Under the pieces are notes generated by a model, which was not told the origin of the DNA, made no database searches, and was given only the letters and a program-made list of their open reading frames with translations. Positions 17,705-26,887 of a stretch of 64,000 bases of DNA are shown here, piece by piece (position 1 is the first letter of the stretch; each line of letters starts with the position of its first letter). The stretch is from UBA4427 sp046351135. Its GTDB lineage: Bacteria; Myxococcota_A; UBA9160; UBA4427. Position numbers and translations under genes: made by a program. The DNA lies in NCBI GenBank assembly GCA_046351135.1, contig JAXLZA010000004.1, forward strand, positions 124,001-188,000, read 5' to 3'.

Positions 17705-18792
17705 CCCGCCCCGAACGAGCAGAGCACGGCGTGCTCGCCGGCGCGGATCCCGGCGCGGTGCTTGTGGAAGGCGATCACGGAGCCGGCGGAGCTCGTGTTC
17801 GCGTACTCGTCGAGGATGACGGGGGCCTCTTCGGGCAGGGCGTCCCGGCCGAGCAGCGTCCGCGCGATCGTCTTGTTCATGTTGAGGTTCGCCTGGTGGA
17901 GCCAGAGCCGGCGGACCGCCTCGATCGGGATTCCCGCGTCCGCGAGGTGCCGCCGCAGATGCTCGGCCACCATCGGGCAGACCTCGCTCGCCACCTGCCG
18001 CCCGTTCTGGCGGAAGAGCAGCTCGTGCGGCGGGCGCGGCGGCTCCTCGCAGCGGTTCAGGAAGCCGGCGTCGTTGCGGATGTTGTTCGAGAAGCGGGTC
18101 ACGAGGCGGGTGTCGAGGACCTCCCAGGCCTCGCCCGCGCCGGTCCCCTCCTCCTCGGCCTCGAGCACCATCGCGGCGCAGGCGTCGCCGAAGATGAAGT
18201 GGAACTCGCGCAGGGCGAAGTTCGTGTGGGCGGAGGTGATCTCGGGGTTCAGGACCAGGGCGCGGCGGGCGTGGCCGCTCCGGAGCGCGTCGACCACGTT
18301 CTGGATCGCGAAGGTCGCCGACGAGCAGGCGACGTTCATGTCGTACGCGAAGCCGCAGGCGCCGAGCACGGCCTGGACCTCGATCGCGACCGCCGGATAG
18401 GGGCGCTGGAGGTTCGAGCAGCCGACGACGATCGCGTCGAGGTCGCCGCCTGCGAGGCCGGCCTGGGCGAGCGCCTCGCGCGCGGCCGCGACGGCGATCT
18501 CGGCCTGGATCGAGAGCTCGCCCTCGCCCCGGCGCGGGAGCCGTGGGCGCAGGCGCTTCGGATCGAGGACGCCGGCCTTGTCGAGGACGTAGCGGTGGCC
18601 CACGCCGGAGGCGCGCTCGATGAACTTCGACGAGGAGGGCTCCCGTGCGGGGCGCTCGCCGCGGGCGATCTCGTCGGCGTGGGCCTCGTTCCAGGCGTCG
18701 GTCGCGGCGGTGAGGGAGTCGACGAGCTCGTCGTTGGTGATCCCGCCCGGCGGTGTGAAGAGGCCGGTGCCCCGGATGACGACGCGGGTCAA
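17662..18792 (-). CDS. beta-ketoacyl-ACP synthase III-like enzyme (beta-ketodecanoyl-ACP synthase type)
   Basis: 376 residues of the FabH family, longer than E. coli FabH (317). The triad is intact: Cys156 in NVACSSAT, His299 in LHQANLNMN and Asn332 in EYANTSSAGS. The long N-terminal insert (ERASGVGHRYVLDKAGVLDP) and the ending CSFGAGYSIGSVLLRK match the Pseudomonas PA3286-type beta-ketodecanoyl-ACP synthase, which primes fatty-acid synthesis from medium-chain acyl-CoA and malonyl-ACP. Such an enzyme can recycle beta-oxidation products into new lipids. It stands alone, followed on the same strand by nothing related. Confidence 0.85.
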   Translation of the reverse strand: MTRVVIRGTGLFTPPGGITNDELVDSLTAATDAWNEAHADEIARGERPAREPSSSKFIERASGVGHRYVLDKAGVLDPKRLRPRLPRRGEGELSIQAEIAVAAAREALAQAGLAGGDLDAIVVGCSNLQRPYPAVAIEVQAVLGACGFAYDMNVACSSATFAIQNVVDALRSGHARRALVLNPEITSAHTNFALREFHFIFGDACAAMVLEAEEEGTGAGEAWEVLDTRLVTRFSNNIRNDAGFLNRCEEPPRPPHELLFRQNGRQVASEVCPMVAEHLRRHLADAGIPIEAVRRLWLHQANLNMNKTIARTLLGRDALPEEAPVILDEYANTSSAGSVIAFHKHRAGIRAGEHAVLCSFGAGYSIGSVLLRKLRD

Positions 18793-18864
18793 GTCTCGCT
18801 CCCTCCTGCGGGTCCGAGACGGTCGATCGGTTCGCCGGCCGGGAGACTGGAGGGGTCGTGGGGC

Positions 18865-19602
18865 TCAGCTCCGGCCGGGCGCCGGGCCGCGGGGCCGCTC
18901 GGCCTCCCGCAGCGGCGCACGGACGTGGGCCACCGCGCTGCCGTCGCCGATCTGGACCAGGGCCGCCTGGAACGCGGGCCCCGCCGCCACCTGCTCGAGC
19001 CGCAGGCTCGGGCCCGCCTCGTTGACGCGCAGCGTGGCGGCTTCGGCGAGGGCCATGGGCTTCTCGATCCGACGGGCGTCGAGCTGCGTGCCGTTGCGGG
19101 AGCCCAGGTCCTCGATCATCCAGATCCCGTCCTCGGGATAGACCCGCGCGTGCTTGCGCGAGACGAGCGGGTCGTAGAAGCGGACGCGGCACTCCGCCCC
19201 GCGCCCGATGAAGAACTCGTCGCGGAAGAGCGCCGCTCCGCCGCCGCTCGCATCCGACCAGCGCACGACGATCGCCCCCGCGCTCTCGTCGTGGCCCATC
19301 GCCGTCGGCATGGTCGAGAGCGTGCCGAGCTCGGAGGCGCCGAGGGTCGGCTGGTCGATCGGATCGCGGACGATCCCCTCGCGACTCACGTCGAACTTCC
19401 ACGCGAGCACCACGACGATCGGCAGGCACACCACCGCGCCGAGCAGGATCCAGCGCACGATCGACGTCGAGTAGCCCAGCGCCGGCGCGAGCTCGACCGC
19501 GCCCTGGGACAGGCCCCAGACGGCGACGACGTAGACGCCGGTCGTCTGGAAGACGCGCCGCCGTCTCGCCTCTTCGTAGATTTCGAGGATTCCCCGGGCC
19601 AA
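18865..19602 (-). CDS. membrane-anchored FHA-domain protein
   Basis: 245 residues. Residues about 5-70 form a two-helix membrane anchor (EEARRRRVFQTTGVYVVAVW, then a second helix ending LAWKFDVSREGIVRD) resembling the N-terminal anchor found on TolB/TPR and adenylate-cyclase-type proteins. Residues about 110-190 form an FHA domain with all hallmarks (FIGRGAE, SRKHARVYPEDG, DLGSRNGT), which binds phosphothreonine peptides. A short disordered tail follows. The TTG at 19602 is chosen because GGAG lies six bases upstream and the product then begins at the anchor; the frame is open to 19653. No Ser/Thr kinase gene is in the window, so its partner lies elsewhere. Confidence 0.78.
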   Translation of the reverse strand: MARGILEIYEEARRRRVFQTTGVYVVAVWGLSQGAVELAPALGYSTSIVRWILLGAVVCLPIVVVLAWKFDVSREGIVRDPIDQPTLGASELGTLSTMPTAMGHDESAGAIVVRWSDASGGGAALFRDEFFIGRGAECRVRFYDPLVSRKHARVYPEDGIWMIEDLGSRNGTQLDARRIEKPMALAEAATLRVNEAGPSLRLEQVAAGPAFQAALVQIGDGSAVAHVRAPLREAERPRGPAPGRS

Positions 19603-19729
19603 GCACGACTCCGTGCGGTCGCGACGTGCGCGAAGGCGCCCCGAGTCTATCAACAGCGCCTGCGCGTCGGCACCCGCGGCGCGCGCCGCCCGCGCGGGGG
19701 CGGCACCGCCCCGGGCCGGGCGCTCCGCC

Positions 19730-22282
19730 TCAGGCCGCCTCGTCCCGCAGGCCCTCGATCGGCGAGCGGTCCGGGGCCGTCACGGCGAGCGCCCCACCGA
19801 CCCCCGCCGTCAGCAGGAAGGTCGCCCCCGCGATCCCGAAGAGCTCGAGCCAGGGCGGGTCGAAGGGCAGCTCGAAGACGAAGACCACGAGCCCCGCCGA
19901 CGCCGCGAGGGCGAGCACGCCGCCCACCACCGTCGCGAGGGCCGCGAGCGCGACGGCCTCCGACAGGGCGATCCGCCGCAGGACCGCCCGCGAGCCGCCC
20001 AGGATCCGGACTAACAGCGCCTCCCGGACCCGCTCCCGGCGCGCGGCGAGGGAGGCGGCGACCAGGATCGCGAGGCCGGTCGCGAGGGTGAAGAGGGCGA
20101 GGATCCGGACGGCGGTGCCGATCTGGTCGAACATCGAGTCGAGGGAGCGCAGGATCAGGGTCGCGTCGAGGGCCGAGACGTTCGGGAAGGCCAGCACGAC
20201 CTCGCGCTGGAGCGCCGCCCGGGCCTCCTCGTCCGCGAGATGGGCGAGCAGGACGCGGCTCTGCGGCGCCGACGCGAGGGCCGCCGTCGGGAACACGACG
20301 AAGAAGTTCGTCGCCATGCGCCCCCAGTCCACGTGGCGCAGGTTCGCGACGACGGTCTCGACCGGCACGCCCTGGATCTGCCAGCGGACGCGGTCGCCGA
20401 CGCCGACGCCGAGGGACTCGGCCAGATCCGCCTCGAGCGAGATCGGATAGGGCTCCTCGTCGGCGTCGACCTGGCCCGGGGTCCACCAGGCCCCGGCGAC
20501 GACCTCCTCGGTGTCGCGCGGACGATCGTGATAGGTCAGCTGGTACTCGCGCTGGAGCGCCCAGCGCCGGTCGCGGGAGATCGACTCGTCGGCGAGGATG
20601 CGGGCGCGCTCCTGCCCCGCCACCGCCGCGAGGCGCGCGGCGACGATCGGCGCGCGGTCGGTGATCCGCGCGCCGTGGGACACGACGAGCGCCTCGACGC
20701 CCGCCTCCTGATCGCTCTGGACGTCGAAGAGGACGACGTTCGGGCGGTCGGGTCGCGCATCGGTCGCGAGCGCGGCGAGCACGTTGCGCTCGACGCCGTG
20801 GACGGTCGCGATCACGAAGAGCGCGAAGCCGATCGCGATCGTCGTCGGCAGGGTGTGGTTGCGGGGGCGGGCGAGGTTCGCGATGCCCTGGCGCGCCCAG
20901 AACGCGAAGCGCCGCGGCGGATGGCGCCGAAGCCCGGCCATCAGGGTCCAGGCGGCCGCGGCGAGGAGCGCCACGCCGACGAGCGTCCCCGCGGCGAAGA
21001 TCGCGCCGACGCGCAGGCTCCCGGCCTGGGCGATCGCCGCGGCGAAGATCGACGCGCCGACGAGCAGCAGGATCCCCGCCCGCCCCACCCGGCGCCGGTC
21101 GGCGGGGGCCGCGAAGTCGCTGCGCAGCGCCGCCAGCGGGGCCACCGCCGCGAGGTCGAGGATCGGCCCGAGCGCGCAGAGCAGCGTCGCCCACACCGCG
21201 AGCGCGAGCCCCGTCGCGACCGCCGCGGGATCGAGGGAGAGCGCGACGTCGACGGGGAGCAGCCCGCGGAAGAGCACGGGCACCGCCGCCAGGATCGGCA
21301 GGCAGACGGCGATCCCGAGCAGGCCGGCGGCGAGGCCGAGCACGACGGCGAGCCCGGCGTGGATCGCGACGACGTCCCGCGGCGTCGCCCCGATCGAGCG
21401 CAGCAGCGCGACCGCCTCGAGCTTCTCCTGGACGAAGGCGCGCATGCCCGCCGCGACGCCGATGCTCCCGAGCAGGAGCGCCGCGAGGCCCACGAGGCCG
21501 AGGTAGCGGGTCAGGCTGCCGAAGGCCTCGGAGAGCTCCTCCTGATAGGTCGCGAGGGTCTGGGCGCGGATGCGGGCCTCGTCGAGGCGCTCCTCGTTCG
21601 CCTCGTGCCAGTCCTTCGCCGCGCCGTCGGGAAGCTCGAAATAACGCAGGTGGGTGACGAGGCTGCCCAGCGTGAGGAGGCCCGTGCGATCGAGGTCCTG
21701 CTTCGTCAGGAAGACGCGCGGGGCGACCTCGGCCTGGAAGCCGAAGCGGCCCGGGGCCTTCACGACGCCGGCCACGACCTCGAACGACTGGCTCCCGATC
21801 CGCAGCTGATCGCCGACTGCGAGGTCGAGCTGGATCATCAGGCTCTGGTCGACGAAGACGCCGAGGGGCCGCTTCCCGAATTCGTCGAAGGCGTGGGGCG
21901 GATCGGTCCAGACGTCTCCGTAGATCGGATAGCGGCCGTCGATCGCGAGCAGATCGACGAGCCGGCTGCGCCCCGAGCGCTCCGCCAGCACCATCGACCC
22001 CATCCGGGTCACCTTCGTCACCGGCGCCCGCGCCTGCGCCTCGATCGGCGCGAGCAGCACCGCGTCCTCGGGCCCGAAGGCGTCGCGGCTCTCGAGCCGC
22101 AGATCCGCCCCGAGCAGCTCCTTCGAGCGCAGCTCGACCGCGTCGTTCACCGCCGTCCGCAGCGCGTGCAGGCTCATCACGACGGCGATCCCGATCGCCA
22201 TGCACGCCCCGTAGAAGCCGAACCGGCGCACCGCGGTGCGCAGCTCCCGCCGGATCATCGCCGCGACGAAGCGCCGCCTCAC
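19730..22282 (-). CDS. ybbP: ABC transporter permease, FtsX/YbbP family
   Basis: About 850 residues, the length of E. coli YbbP (804). One N-terminal transmembrane helix (FYGACMAIGIAVVMSLHAL), a large periplasmic MacB_PCD-like domain, an FtsX block of three or more helices (YLGLVGLAALLLGSIGVAAG), a second periplasmic domain and a second FtsX block near the C-terminus (LFTLATGLAILVAASLAARR). It ends with the usual RSPIEGLRDEAA. It overlaps the ATP-binding gene by four bases as GTGA. Together they form an exporter predicted to move lipids or hydrophobic molecules from the inner membrane. The divergent neighbour is a TesA-like esterase, the same arrangement as E. coli tesA-ybbAP. Confidence 0.88.
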   Translation of the reverse strand: MRRRFVAAMIRRELRTAVRRFGFYGACMAIGIAVVMSLHALRTAVNDAVELRSKELLGADLRLESRDAFGPEDAVLLAPIEAQARAPVTKVTRMGSMVLAERSGRSRLVDLLAIDGRYPIYGDVWTDPPHAFDEFGKRPLGVFVDQSLMIQLDLAVGDQLRIGSQSFEVVAGVVKAPGRFGFQAEVAPRVFLTKQDLDRTGLLTLGSLVTHLRYFELPDGAAKDWHEANEERLDEARIRAQTLATYQEELSEAFGSLTRYLGLVGLAALLLGSIGVAAGMRAFVQEKLEAVALLRSIGATPRDVVAIHAGLAVVLGLAAGLLGIAVCLPILAAVPVLFRGLLPVDVALSLDPAAVATGLALAVWATLLCALGPILDLAAVAPLAALRSDFAAPADRRRVGRAGILLLVGASIFAAAIAQAGSLRVGAIFAAGTLVGVALLAAAAWTLMAGLRRHPPRRFAFWARQGIANLARPRNHTLPTTIAIGFALFVIATVHGVERNVLAALATDARPDRPNVVLFDVQSDQEAGVEALVVSHGARITDRAPIVAARLAAVAGQERARILADESISRDRRWALQREYQLTYHDRPRDTEEVVAGAWWTPGQVDADEEPYPISLEADLAESLGVGVGDRVRWQIQGVPVETVVANLRHVDWGRMATNFFVVFPTAALASAPQSRVLLAHLADEEARAALQREVVLAFPNVSALDATLILRSLDSMFDQIGTAVRILALFTLATGLAILVAASLAARRERVREALLVRILGGSRAVLRRIALSEAVALAALATVVGGVLALAASAGLVVFVFELPFDPPWLELFGIAGATFLLTAGVGGALAVTAPDRSPIEGLRDEAA

Positions 22283-23037
22283 GCGCCGCGCTCGATCCGG
22301 GCGATGCGGCCGGCGGCGAGGTGGACGATGCGGTGGGCGCGGCGCGCGAGCTCGAGGTCGTGGGTGACGATCACGAGGGTCGTCCCGCGCTGGCGGTTCA
22401 GGTCGAAGAGCAGATCGGCGATCTCGCCTCCGGTCGCACGGTCGAGGTTCCCCGTCGGCTCGTCGGCGAAGAGCACGACCGGCTGGTTCGCGAAGGCCCG
22501 GGCGATCCCGACGCGCTGCTGCTCCCCGCCCGAGAGCTGGGCCGGGTAGTGGTCGACGCGGGCGGCGAGGCCGACGCGGGCGAGCAGCGCCCGCGCCGTC
22601 GCCTCCGCCTCGTCGCGCGAGACCGCGCGCGCGGCCGGCAGCAGCTCGAGGGGCACCATCACGTTCTCGAGCGCCGTCAGCGTCGGGATCAGGTGGAAGC
22701 CCTGGAAGACGAAGCCGATCCGCTCGGCGCGCAGGGCCGCGCGGGCGTCCTCGTCGAGGCCGGCGAGGGCCACCCCGGCGAGCTCCACCTCGCCCCCGCT
22801 CGGCCGGTCGAGGCCCGCGAGCAGCCCGAGCAGCGTCGTCTTCCCGCTCCCCGACGGCCCGAGGATGACGACGACCTCCCCGCTTCGATCTCGAGGTCGA
22901 TGCCGTCGAGGACGACGAGGGCGTCGTCCGCGCCGCCGCGCGCCGGTGCGGACGTAGCGCTGGACGAGACGTCGCGCGACGATCCGGCTCGCCGTCGGAT
23001 TCGGACGCGGATTCGGGGTCTTTTCGGGGTCGGGCAT
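22279..23037 (-). CDS. ybbA: ABC transporter ATP-binding protein, LolD/YbbA family (two compensating frameshifts)
   Basis: ATPase partner of the FtsX-type permease, about 252 codons. From 22880 downward all motifs are intact: Walker A GPSGSGKTTLLG, Q-loop FVFQGFHLIPTLTALENVM, signature LSGGEQQRVGIARA, Walker B VVLFADEPTGNLD and H-loop VTHDLE. The first about 30 residues (IVARRLVQRYVRTG) are also good. Between about 22937 and 22880 the protein reads through only in another frame, which encodes ADDALVVLDGIDLEIEAG, the expected sequence before Walker A. One apparent extra base near 22937 and one missing G near 22880 explain this. The start ATG at 23037 lies 34 bases from the start of the divergent tesA-like gene. 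Confidence 0.82.
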   Translation of the reverse strand: MPDPEKTPNPRPNPTASRIVARRLVQRYVRTGARRRGRRPRRPRRHRPRDRSGEVVVILGPSGSGKTTLLGLLAGLDRPSGGEVELAGVALAGLDEDARAALRAERIGFVFQGFHLIPTLTALENVMVPLELLPAARAVSRDEAEATARALLARVGLAARVDHYPAQLSGGEQQRVGIARAFANQPVVLFADEPTGNLDRATGGEIADLLFDLNRQRGTTLVIVTHDLELARRAHRIVHLAAGRIARIERGA

Positions 23038-23070
23038 CGGGCTCGATCGGGGTGGCGGAGGCGCGCGGAG

Positions 23071-23859
23071 TTGAAGCAACGCAGACACTACTCGCTGGTC
23101 GGGGTGCTTGCATGGATGCTCGCCCTGCTCGCCGCGATCCACTGCCCCGCCCCGCAGAATTCGAGCGCCCCCGACGCGTCGGCGAGCGCGAGCGGCCCCG
23201 CGGCCACCACACCGGCCCCCGGGCCCGCGGGCTCGAGCGCGGCGCCGCCCCCGAGCGCGGCGAGCGGGGACGCGCCGACGCCGAGCCCCGACGCGCGGCC
23301 GGCCATCGTCTTTCTCGGCACCAGCCTGACCGCGGGCTACGGCCTGCCCGAGGACGAGGCCTATCCGGCCCTGATCCAGCGCCGCCTCGACGCGGCGGGC
23401 CTGGGCTACCGCGTCGTGAACGCCGGCGTCAGCGGCGACACCTCCGCCGGCGGCCTGCGGCGCCTCGACTGGCTGCTGAAGCTGCCGATCGCGGTGCTCG
23501 TGGTCGAGCTCGGGGCCAACGACATGCTGCGGGGGCAATCGATCGAGGCCCTCGAGCAGAACCTGACGGCGATCCTCGAGCGGACGCGCGCGGTCCATCC
23601 CGAGGCCCGGCTGGTCGTCGAGGGGATGCGGGCGGCGCCCAACCTCGGGCGCGACTACGCCGTGGCCTTCGACGCGATCTATCCGCGCGTGGCCGAGCGC
23701 TTCGGCGCGGCCCTCGTCCCCTTCGTGCTCGAGGACGTCGTCGCACGACCGCAGCTCAACCAGGCCGACGGCATCCATCCGACCGCCGAGGGCCATGCCC
23801 TCATCGCGGAGCGCGTCTGGAAGACGCTGGAGCCGGTCGTGCGCCAGGCCAACGATTGA
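23071..23859 (+). CDS. tesA: exported GDSL/SGNH esterase, TesA-like (arylesterase / lysophospholipase)
   Basis: 262 residues. The start TTG at 23071 follows GGAGG by nine bases and gives a basic N-terminus (KQRRHYS), then a hydrophobic run ending AIHC, so a signal peptide or weakly matching lipobox. A disordered Pro/Ala/Ser linker of about 45 residues precedes the SGNH hydrolase core. All four blocks are present: block I VFLGTSLTAGYGL (Ser in place of the usual GDS), block II Gly in NAGVSGDTSAGG, block III GAND, and block V DGIHPTAEGH with catalytic Asp and His. TesA cleaves acyl-CoA, lysophospholipids and aryl esters. The GDS of the family reads GTS here, with the nucleophilic Ser retained. 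A later ATG at 23116 is a possible alternative start. Confidence 0.85.
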   Translation: MKQRRHYSLVGVLAWMLALLAAIHCPAPQNSSAPDASASASGPAATTPAPGPAGSSAAPPPSAASGDAPTPSPDARPAIVFLGTSLTAGYGLPEDEAYPALIQRRLDAAGLGYRVVNAGVSGDTSAGGLRRLDWLLKLPIAVLVVELGANDMLRGQSIEALEQNLTAILERTRAVHPEARLVVEGMRAAPNLGRDYAVAFDAIYPRVAERFGAALVPFVLEDVVARPQLNQADGIHPTAEGHALIAERVWKTLEPVVRQAND

Positions 23860-23903
23860 GGCGGTCGGCGAAGGGAGGTCCTGCCCCTTCGCGCGACCGC
23901 CTC
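23858..23903. terminator. bidirectional hairpin terminator between convergent genes
   Basis: GAGGCGGTCG plus GCGAAGGG (23858-23875) pairs with CCCTTCGC and CGACCGCCTC (23885-23903), an 18-base-pair stem with one bulged G and a 9-base loop. It begins inside the stop codon of the tesA-like gene and lies 36 bases before the 3' end of the convergent haloperoxidase-like gene. There is no T run, but the stem is the strongest in the window. Confidence 0.6.
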
Positions 23904-23938
23904 GTCATCGGAGGCGCCACGAGGGCGCCCTGGGCGCA

Positions 23939-25483
23939 TCAGTCGTCGTCGCGCTCACCCGGCAGCGTCTCGCCGAAATGCCAGCGGATCCGGGGCCAGA
24001 GCAGCTCCGCCACCCGGCGGCCCATGAGGCGCGAGTCGAGATCCCCGTCGACGAAGTGGATGCCGCCGAACCGGCGCGAGATGCCCGCCTCGTCGGCGGC
24101 ATCGCTGAACGTCGCCCAGCTGAGCGCGAGATCGTGGGCAGGAACTTCGCCGGGCTCGACGCGCGACGTGCCCGCAGGCTGGGAGACTCCCGAGCCGAAG
24201 ACGTCGCTTCCGGTCCAGCGCGCCAGGATCTCGGCGGCCGACGACGAAAACGCGCTGTGGCCCGACGGATACTCCGCGAAGGGCGGCGTCACGACCGTCG
24301 ATGCCTGATACGGCTGCCAATCCTCGCCCTGGATCGGACCCGTACCGATGCCCGGCCCGGCCCAGGCCTGGATCGTCTTTCCGGCATAGAGGTAGTGGAT
24401 CGCCGTCACCGGGCGCACCGAATCGAATCTCACCTTGGCACCCCAGATCGCGATGCTGGTGTCGAATACGGTATTCGCGACGGCGAAGAGCATCTTGACG
24501 TCCTGGTCGAGGGTCTGACCGTCCCGCTTCGAGACGGCCTGCGCGAAGAGATTCCAATGGCCCGGCGGCAGCTCGGAGGACGGCCCGTCGGCCCAGTACT
24601 CGGCGATCACCTTCTGCGAATCGACCAGCGAGGCGCTGTAGGCGATGACCTCGTCGGCCTGCTCCTTGTAGGCGGGATCGCCGACTCGAGCGGGACCAAC
24701 GCGGCCGTTTCGTCGGAAGATCTCGCGGCGCACGGGGTCGATCACCTGGATGCGCCAATCGCGCAGGCCGAACGGCACGACCCGCCCCCAATGCGGCGCG
24801 ATGAATTTCTGGGTCACGAATCCGCCGTGGCCGTCCGAGACGCGCAGCGGCTGCCATCGATTCGGATCGTTGATCTGGTCGGGCGTGTTGACGGGCTGAT
24901 AGCCCGTGTAGTCGGAGTAGGGCGCTCCGCCGTTGAGGTCGCCGAGCTGATTGGATCCATCACGGTGTCGGAAGTCGAGAACGGCCTTGCAGGCGTTGTT
25001 GCCGATGCCGGCCGCCGTGGTCGGGCTCGTCGAGGTGTAGGCTGGATCATAGCCCTGCTCGACCATCAGGTCGGTCAGGTACTGCTGCTGATCGGCCTGC
25101 GGGAAGAGGTCCTTCAACGCGCGAAACGCGGCGTACGCGATCGCGGTGCGCTTTCCCGATTCGTTGCGAATGGCGGCGGGAGCACGGAGACGTGATGCGG
25201 CCTGCGTCGCGCGCGCGCGCGGATCGAAAGCGGCCCACGCGTCGAAGGTGCAGGTATTCAGGACGGCGAGCATGCGTGCGACCATCGGCGGACCGGGATG
25301 GGTCACGCGAATGGCTTCGAGCGCCGCGTCGTTCCATTGCAGGACGACGTTCTCGGTCGGATCGACCCCGACGACGGCGTGAGCCGCAGTGGACGTGAGA
25401 GAGGTCGCGACCGTCGCGAGAGCGAGAAGGCTGAGCAGATTCCGGCGCACGCGCGCGCGCCGGAGGAGTGAGCGGTTCGGCAT
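23939..25483 (-). CDS. exported vanadium haloperoxidase-like / PAP2-family protein
   Basis: 514 residues from the ATG that starts MPNRSLLRRARVRRN, followed by a signal peptide ending STAAHA. The C-terminal third has the complete vanadate/phosphate pocket of the vanadium haloperoxidase and PAP2 superfamily: KVRFDSVRP, then YPSGHSAFSSSAAE, then SRRFGGIHFVDGD. The N-terminal two-thirds is helical and typical of the bacterial VCPO-type subgroup. It would act in the periplasm or outside the cell, oxidising halides with peroxide or removing phosphate; sequence alone does not decide which. The frame is open to 25588, but the later ATG gives a proper signal peptide. GC content in this gene is visibly a little lower than in its neighbours, a possible hint of separate ancestry. 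Confidence 0.85.
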   Translation of the reverse strand: MPNRSLLRRARVRRNLLSLLALATVATSLTSTAAHAVVGVDPTENVVLQWNDAALEAIRVTHPGPPMVARMLAVLNTCTFDAWAAFDPRARATQAASRLRAPAAIRNESGKRTAIAYAAFRALKDLFPQADQQQYLTDLMVEQGYDPAYTSTSPTTAAGIGNNACKAVLDFRHRDGSNQLGDLNGGAPYSDYTGYQPVNTPDQINDPNRWQPLRVSDGHGGFVTQKFIAPHWGRVVPFGLRDWRIQVIDPVRREIFRRNGRVGPARVGDPAYKEQADEVIAYSASLVDSQKVIAEYWADGPSSELPPGHWNLFAQAVSKRDGQTLDQDVKMLFAVANTVFDTSIAIWGAKVRFDSVRPVTAIHYLYAGKTIQAWAGPGIGTGPIQGEDWQPYQASTVVTPPFAEYPSGHSAFSSSAAEILARWTGSDVFGSGVSQPAGTSRVEPGEVPAHDLALSWATFSDAADEAGISRRFGGIHFVDGDLDSRLMGRRVAELLWPRIRWHFGETLPGERDDD

Positions 25484-25751
25484 GGGCACCTCCGTGATGA
25501 CCGCGTGGATGGCTTCGACGATACGGGCCTCCCGTTCGGGCGGCCCCGGACGAGCCTGTCGGTGCTTCGGAGGAACGGGGGCTTCCATTGAGCCTCGACC
25601 GACCCACTCCTCTCAATGCGCCCGGATCCGCGAGTCAAGCAAAATCGATCGGGGGCGCCCGACGGCTCTTGGGAGCGCGGCCCGAAGACGCGAGGTCCGA
25701 TCCGCGATGCCGCAGGACGACTCGAGCGGTCCCCCTCCGAGGAGACGGCCC

Positions 25752-26732
25752 TCAGCGATTCGGCTCGACCACGACCTTGCCCGTGACCTTCCGGTCGAGC
25801 AGCGCGCGCAGCGCCTTCGGCGCGTCCGCCAGCGCATAACGCCCCGAGACGTAGGGATGGAGCCGGCCGGCGGAGGCGAGCTCGTCGAGCTCGAGATCGA
25901 TCTTCTTCCGCAGGGCCGGATCGCGCTGGATCATCGCGCCGTAGAAGACGCCGACGACCTGGCAGCCCTTGAGCAGCGTCAGATTGAGGGGGAGCTTCGT
26001 GATGCCGGCGGTGAAGCCGATCACGAGCAGGCGGCCCTCCCAGGCGACCCCGCGCAATGCGGCCTCGGCGTAGTCCCCACCGATGCAGTCGTAGATCACG
26101 TCGACACCCTGGCCGCCGGTCAGCGCCTTCGCGCGCACCTTCAGGTCCTCGCGCGAGTAGTCGATGCCCTCGTCCGCCCCGTGGTCGCGACAGACCGAGA
26201 GCTTCTCGGCCGAGGAGGCGGCGGCGATCACCCGCGCGCCCATCAGCTTGCCGAGCTCGACGGCGGCGAGGCCGACGTTTCCGGCGGCCCCGAGCACGAG
26301 GAGGGTCTCGCCCGGCTTCAGATTCCCGCGGTAGCGCAGACCGTAGAGGCCGGTGCCGTAGGCGTATCCGATGCCGGTCGCCTCGGCGTAGCCCAGGGCC
26401 TCAGGGAGCTTGCGGGTCGCGGAGGCCTGGACCAGGACCTTCTCGGCGAAGCCGCCGACGAGCATCGTGTTGCCGATGACGCGCTCGCCGAGCGCGAAGC
26501 CCTCGACTCCCGACCCGAGCGCCGAGACGATCCCCGCCGCTTCGCCCCCCGGCACGAACGGAAGCGGCGCCTTGAACTGATACTTGTCCTCGAGCATGAG
26601 CGCGTCGGGAAAGGTCACCGTCGCCGCCCGCGCTTCGATCACGAGCTGCCCCGGCCCGGGCGTCGGATCCGGCCGCTCCTCGAGCACCAGCTTCTCCGGC
26701 GGTCCGAACTCCCGACACACGATGGCTCTCAT
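25752..26732 (-). CDS. NADPH:quinone oxidoreductase family protein (MDR superfamily)
   Basis: 326 residues, the standard size for zeta-crystallin-like quinone reductases. The GroES-like N-terminal domain (PLPFVPGGEAAGIVSALGSG) is followed by the Rossmann motif LVLGAAGNVGLAAVELGKLMGA. The Cys and His ligands of zinc-dependent alcohol dehydrogenases are missing, so it is a zinc-free reductase. The ATG at 26732 follows GGGGAGG at ideal spacing. Divergent from the SRPBCC gene at 26888, with 155 bases between, and no operon partner. The substrate is unknown; enoyl or quinone reduction are the usual activities. Confidence 0.87.
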   Translation of the reverse strand: MRAIVCREFGPPEKLVLEERPDPTPGPGQLVIEARAATVTFPDALMLEDKYQFKAPLPFVPGGEAAGIVSALGSGVEGFALGERVIGNTMLVGGFAEKVLVQASATRKLPEALGYAEATGIGYAYGTGLYGLRYRGNLKPGETLLVLGAAGNVGLAAVELGKLMGARVIAAASSAEKLSVCRDHGADEGIDYSREDLKVRAKALTGGQGVDVIYDCIGGDYAEAALRGVAWEGRLLVIGFTAGITKLPLNLTLLKGCQVVGVFYGAMIQRDPALRKKIDLELDELASAGRLHPYVSGRYALADAPKALRALLDRKVTGKVVVEPNR

Positions 26733-26887
26733 GACGCCTCCCCTTCGCACGACGCTGCTCGCGAGCCGATCGATCCTAGCCGTGGACGGGCGGTGACGCG
26801 CCCCGCACGATCCGCCAACATGGCGCCGACGTGACCGGGGCGGAGCCGATTCCGGCCGCACGGCGGGGAGCGTCGGAGGGGTTGAGA

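Noticed and set aside
22279..23037. YbbA gene as a pseudogene
   Set aside because: The two frame changes compensate, and all ATPase motifs are intact, so sequencing indels are the simpler explanation.
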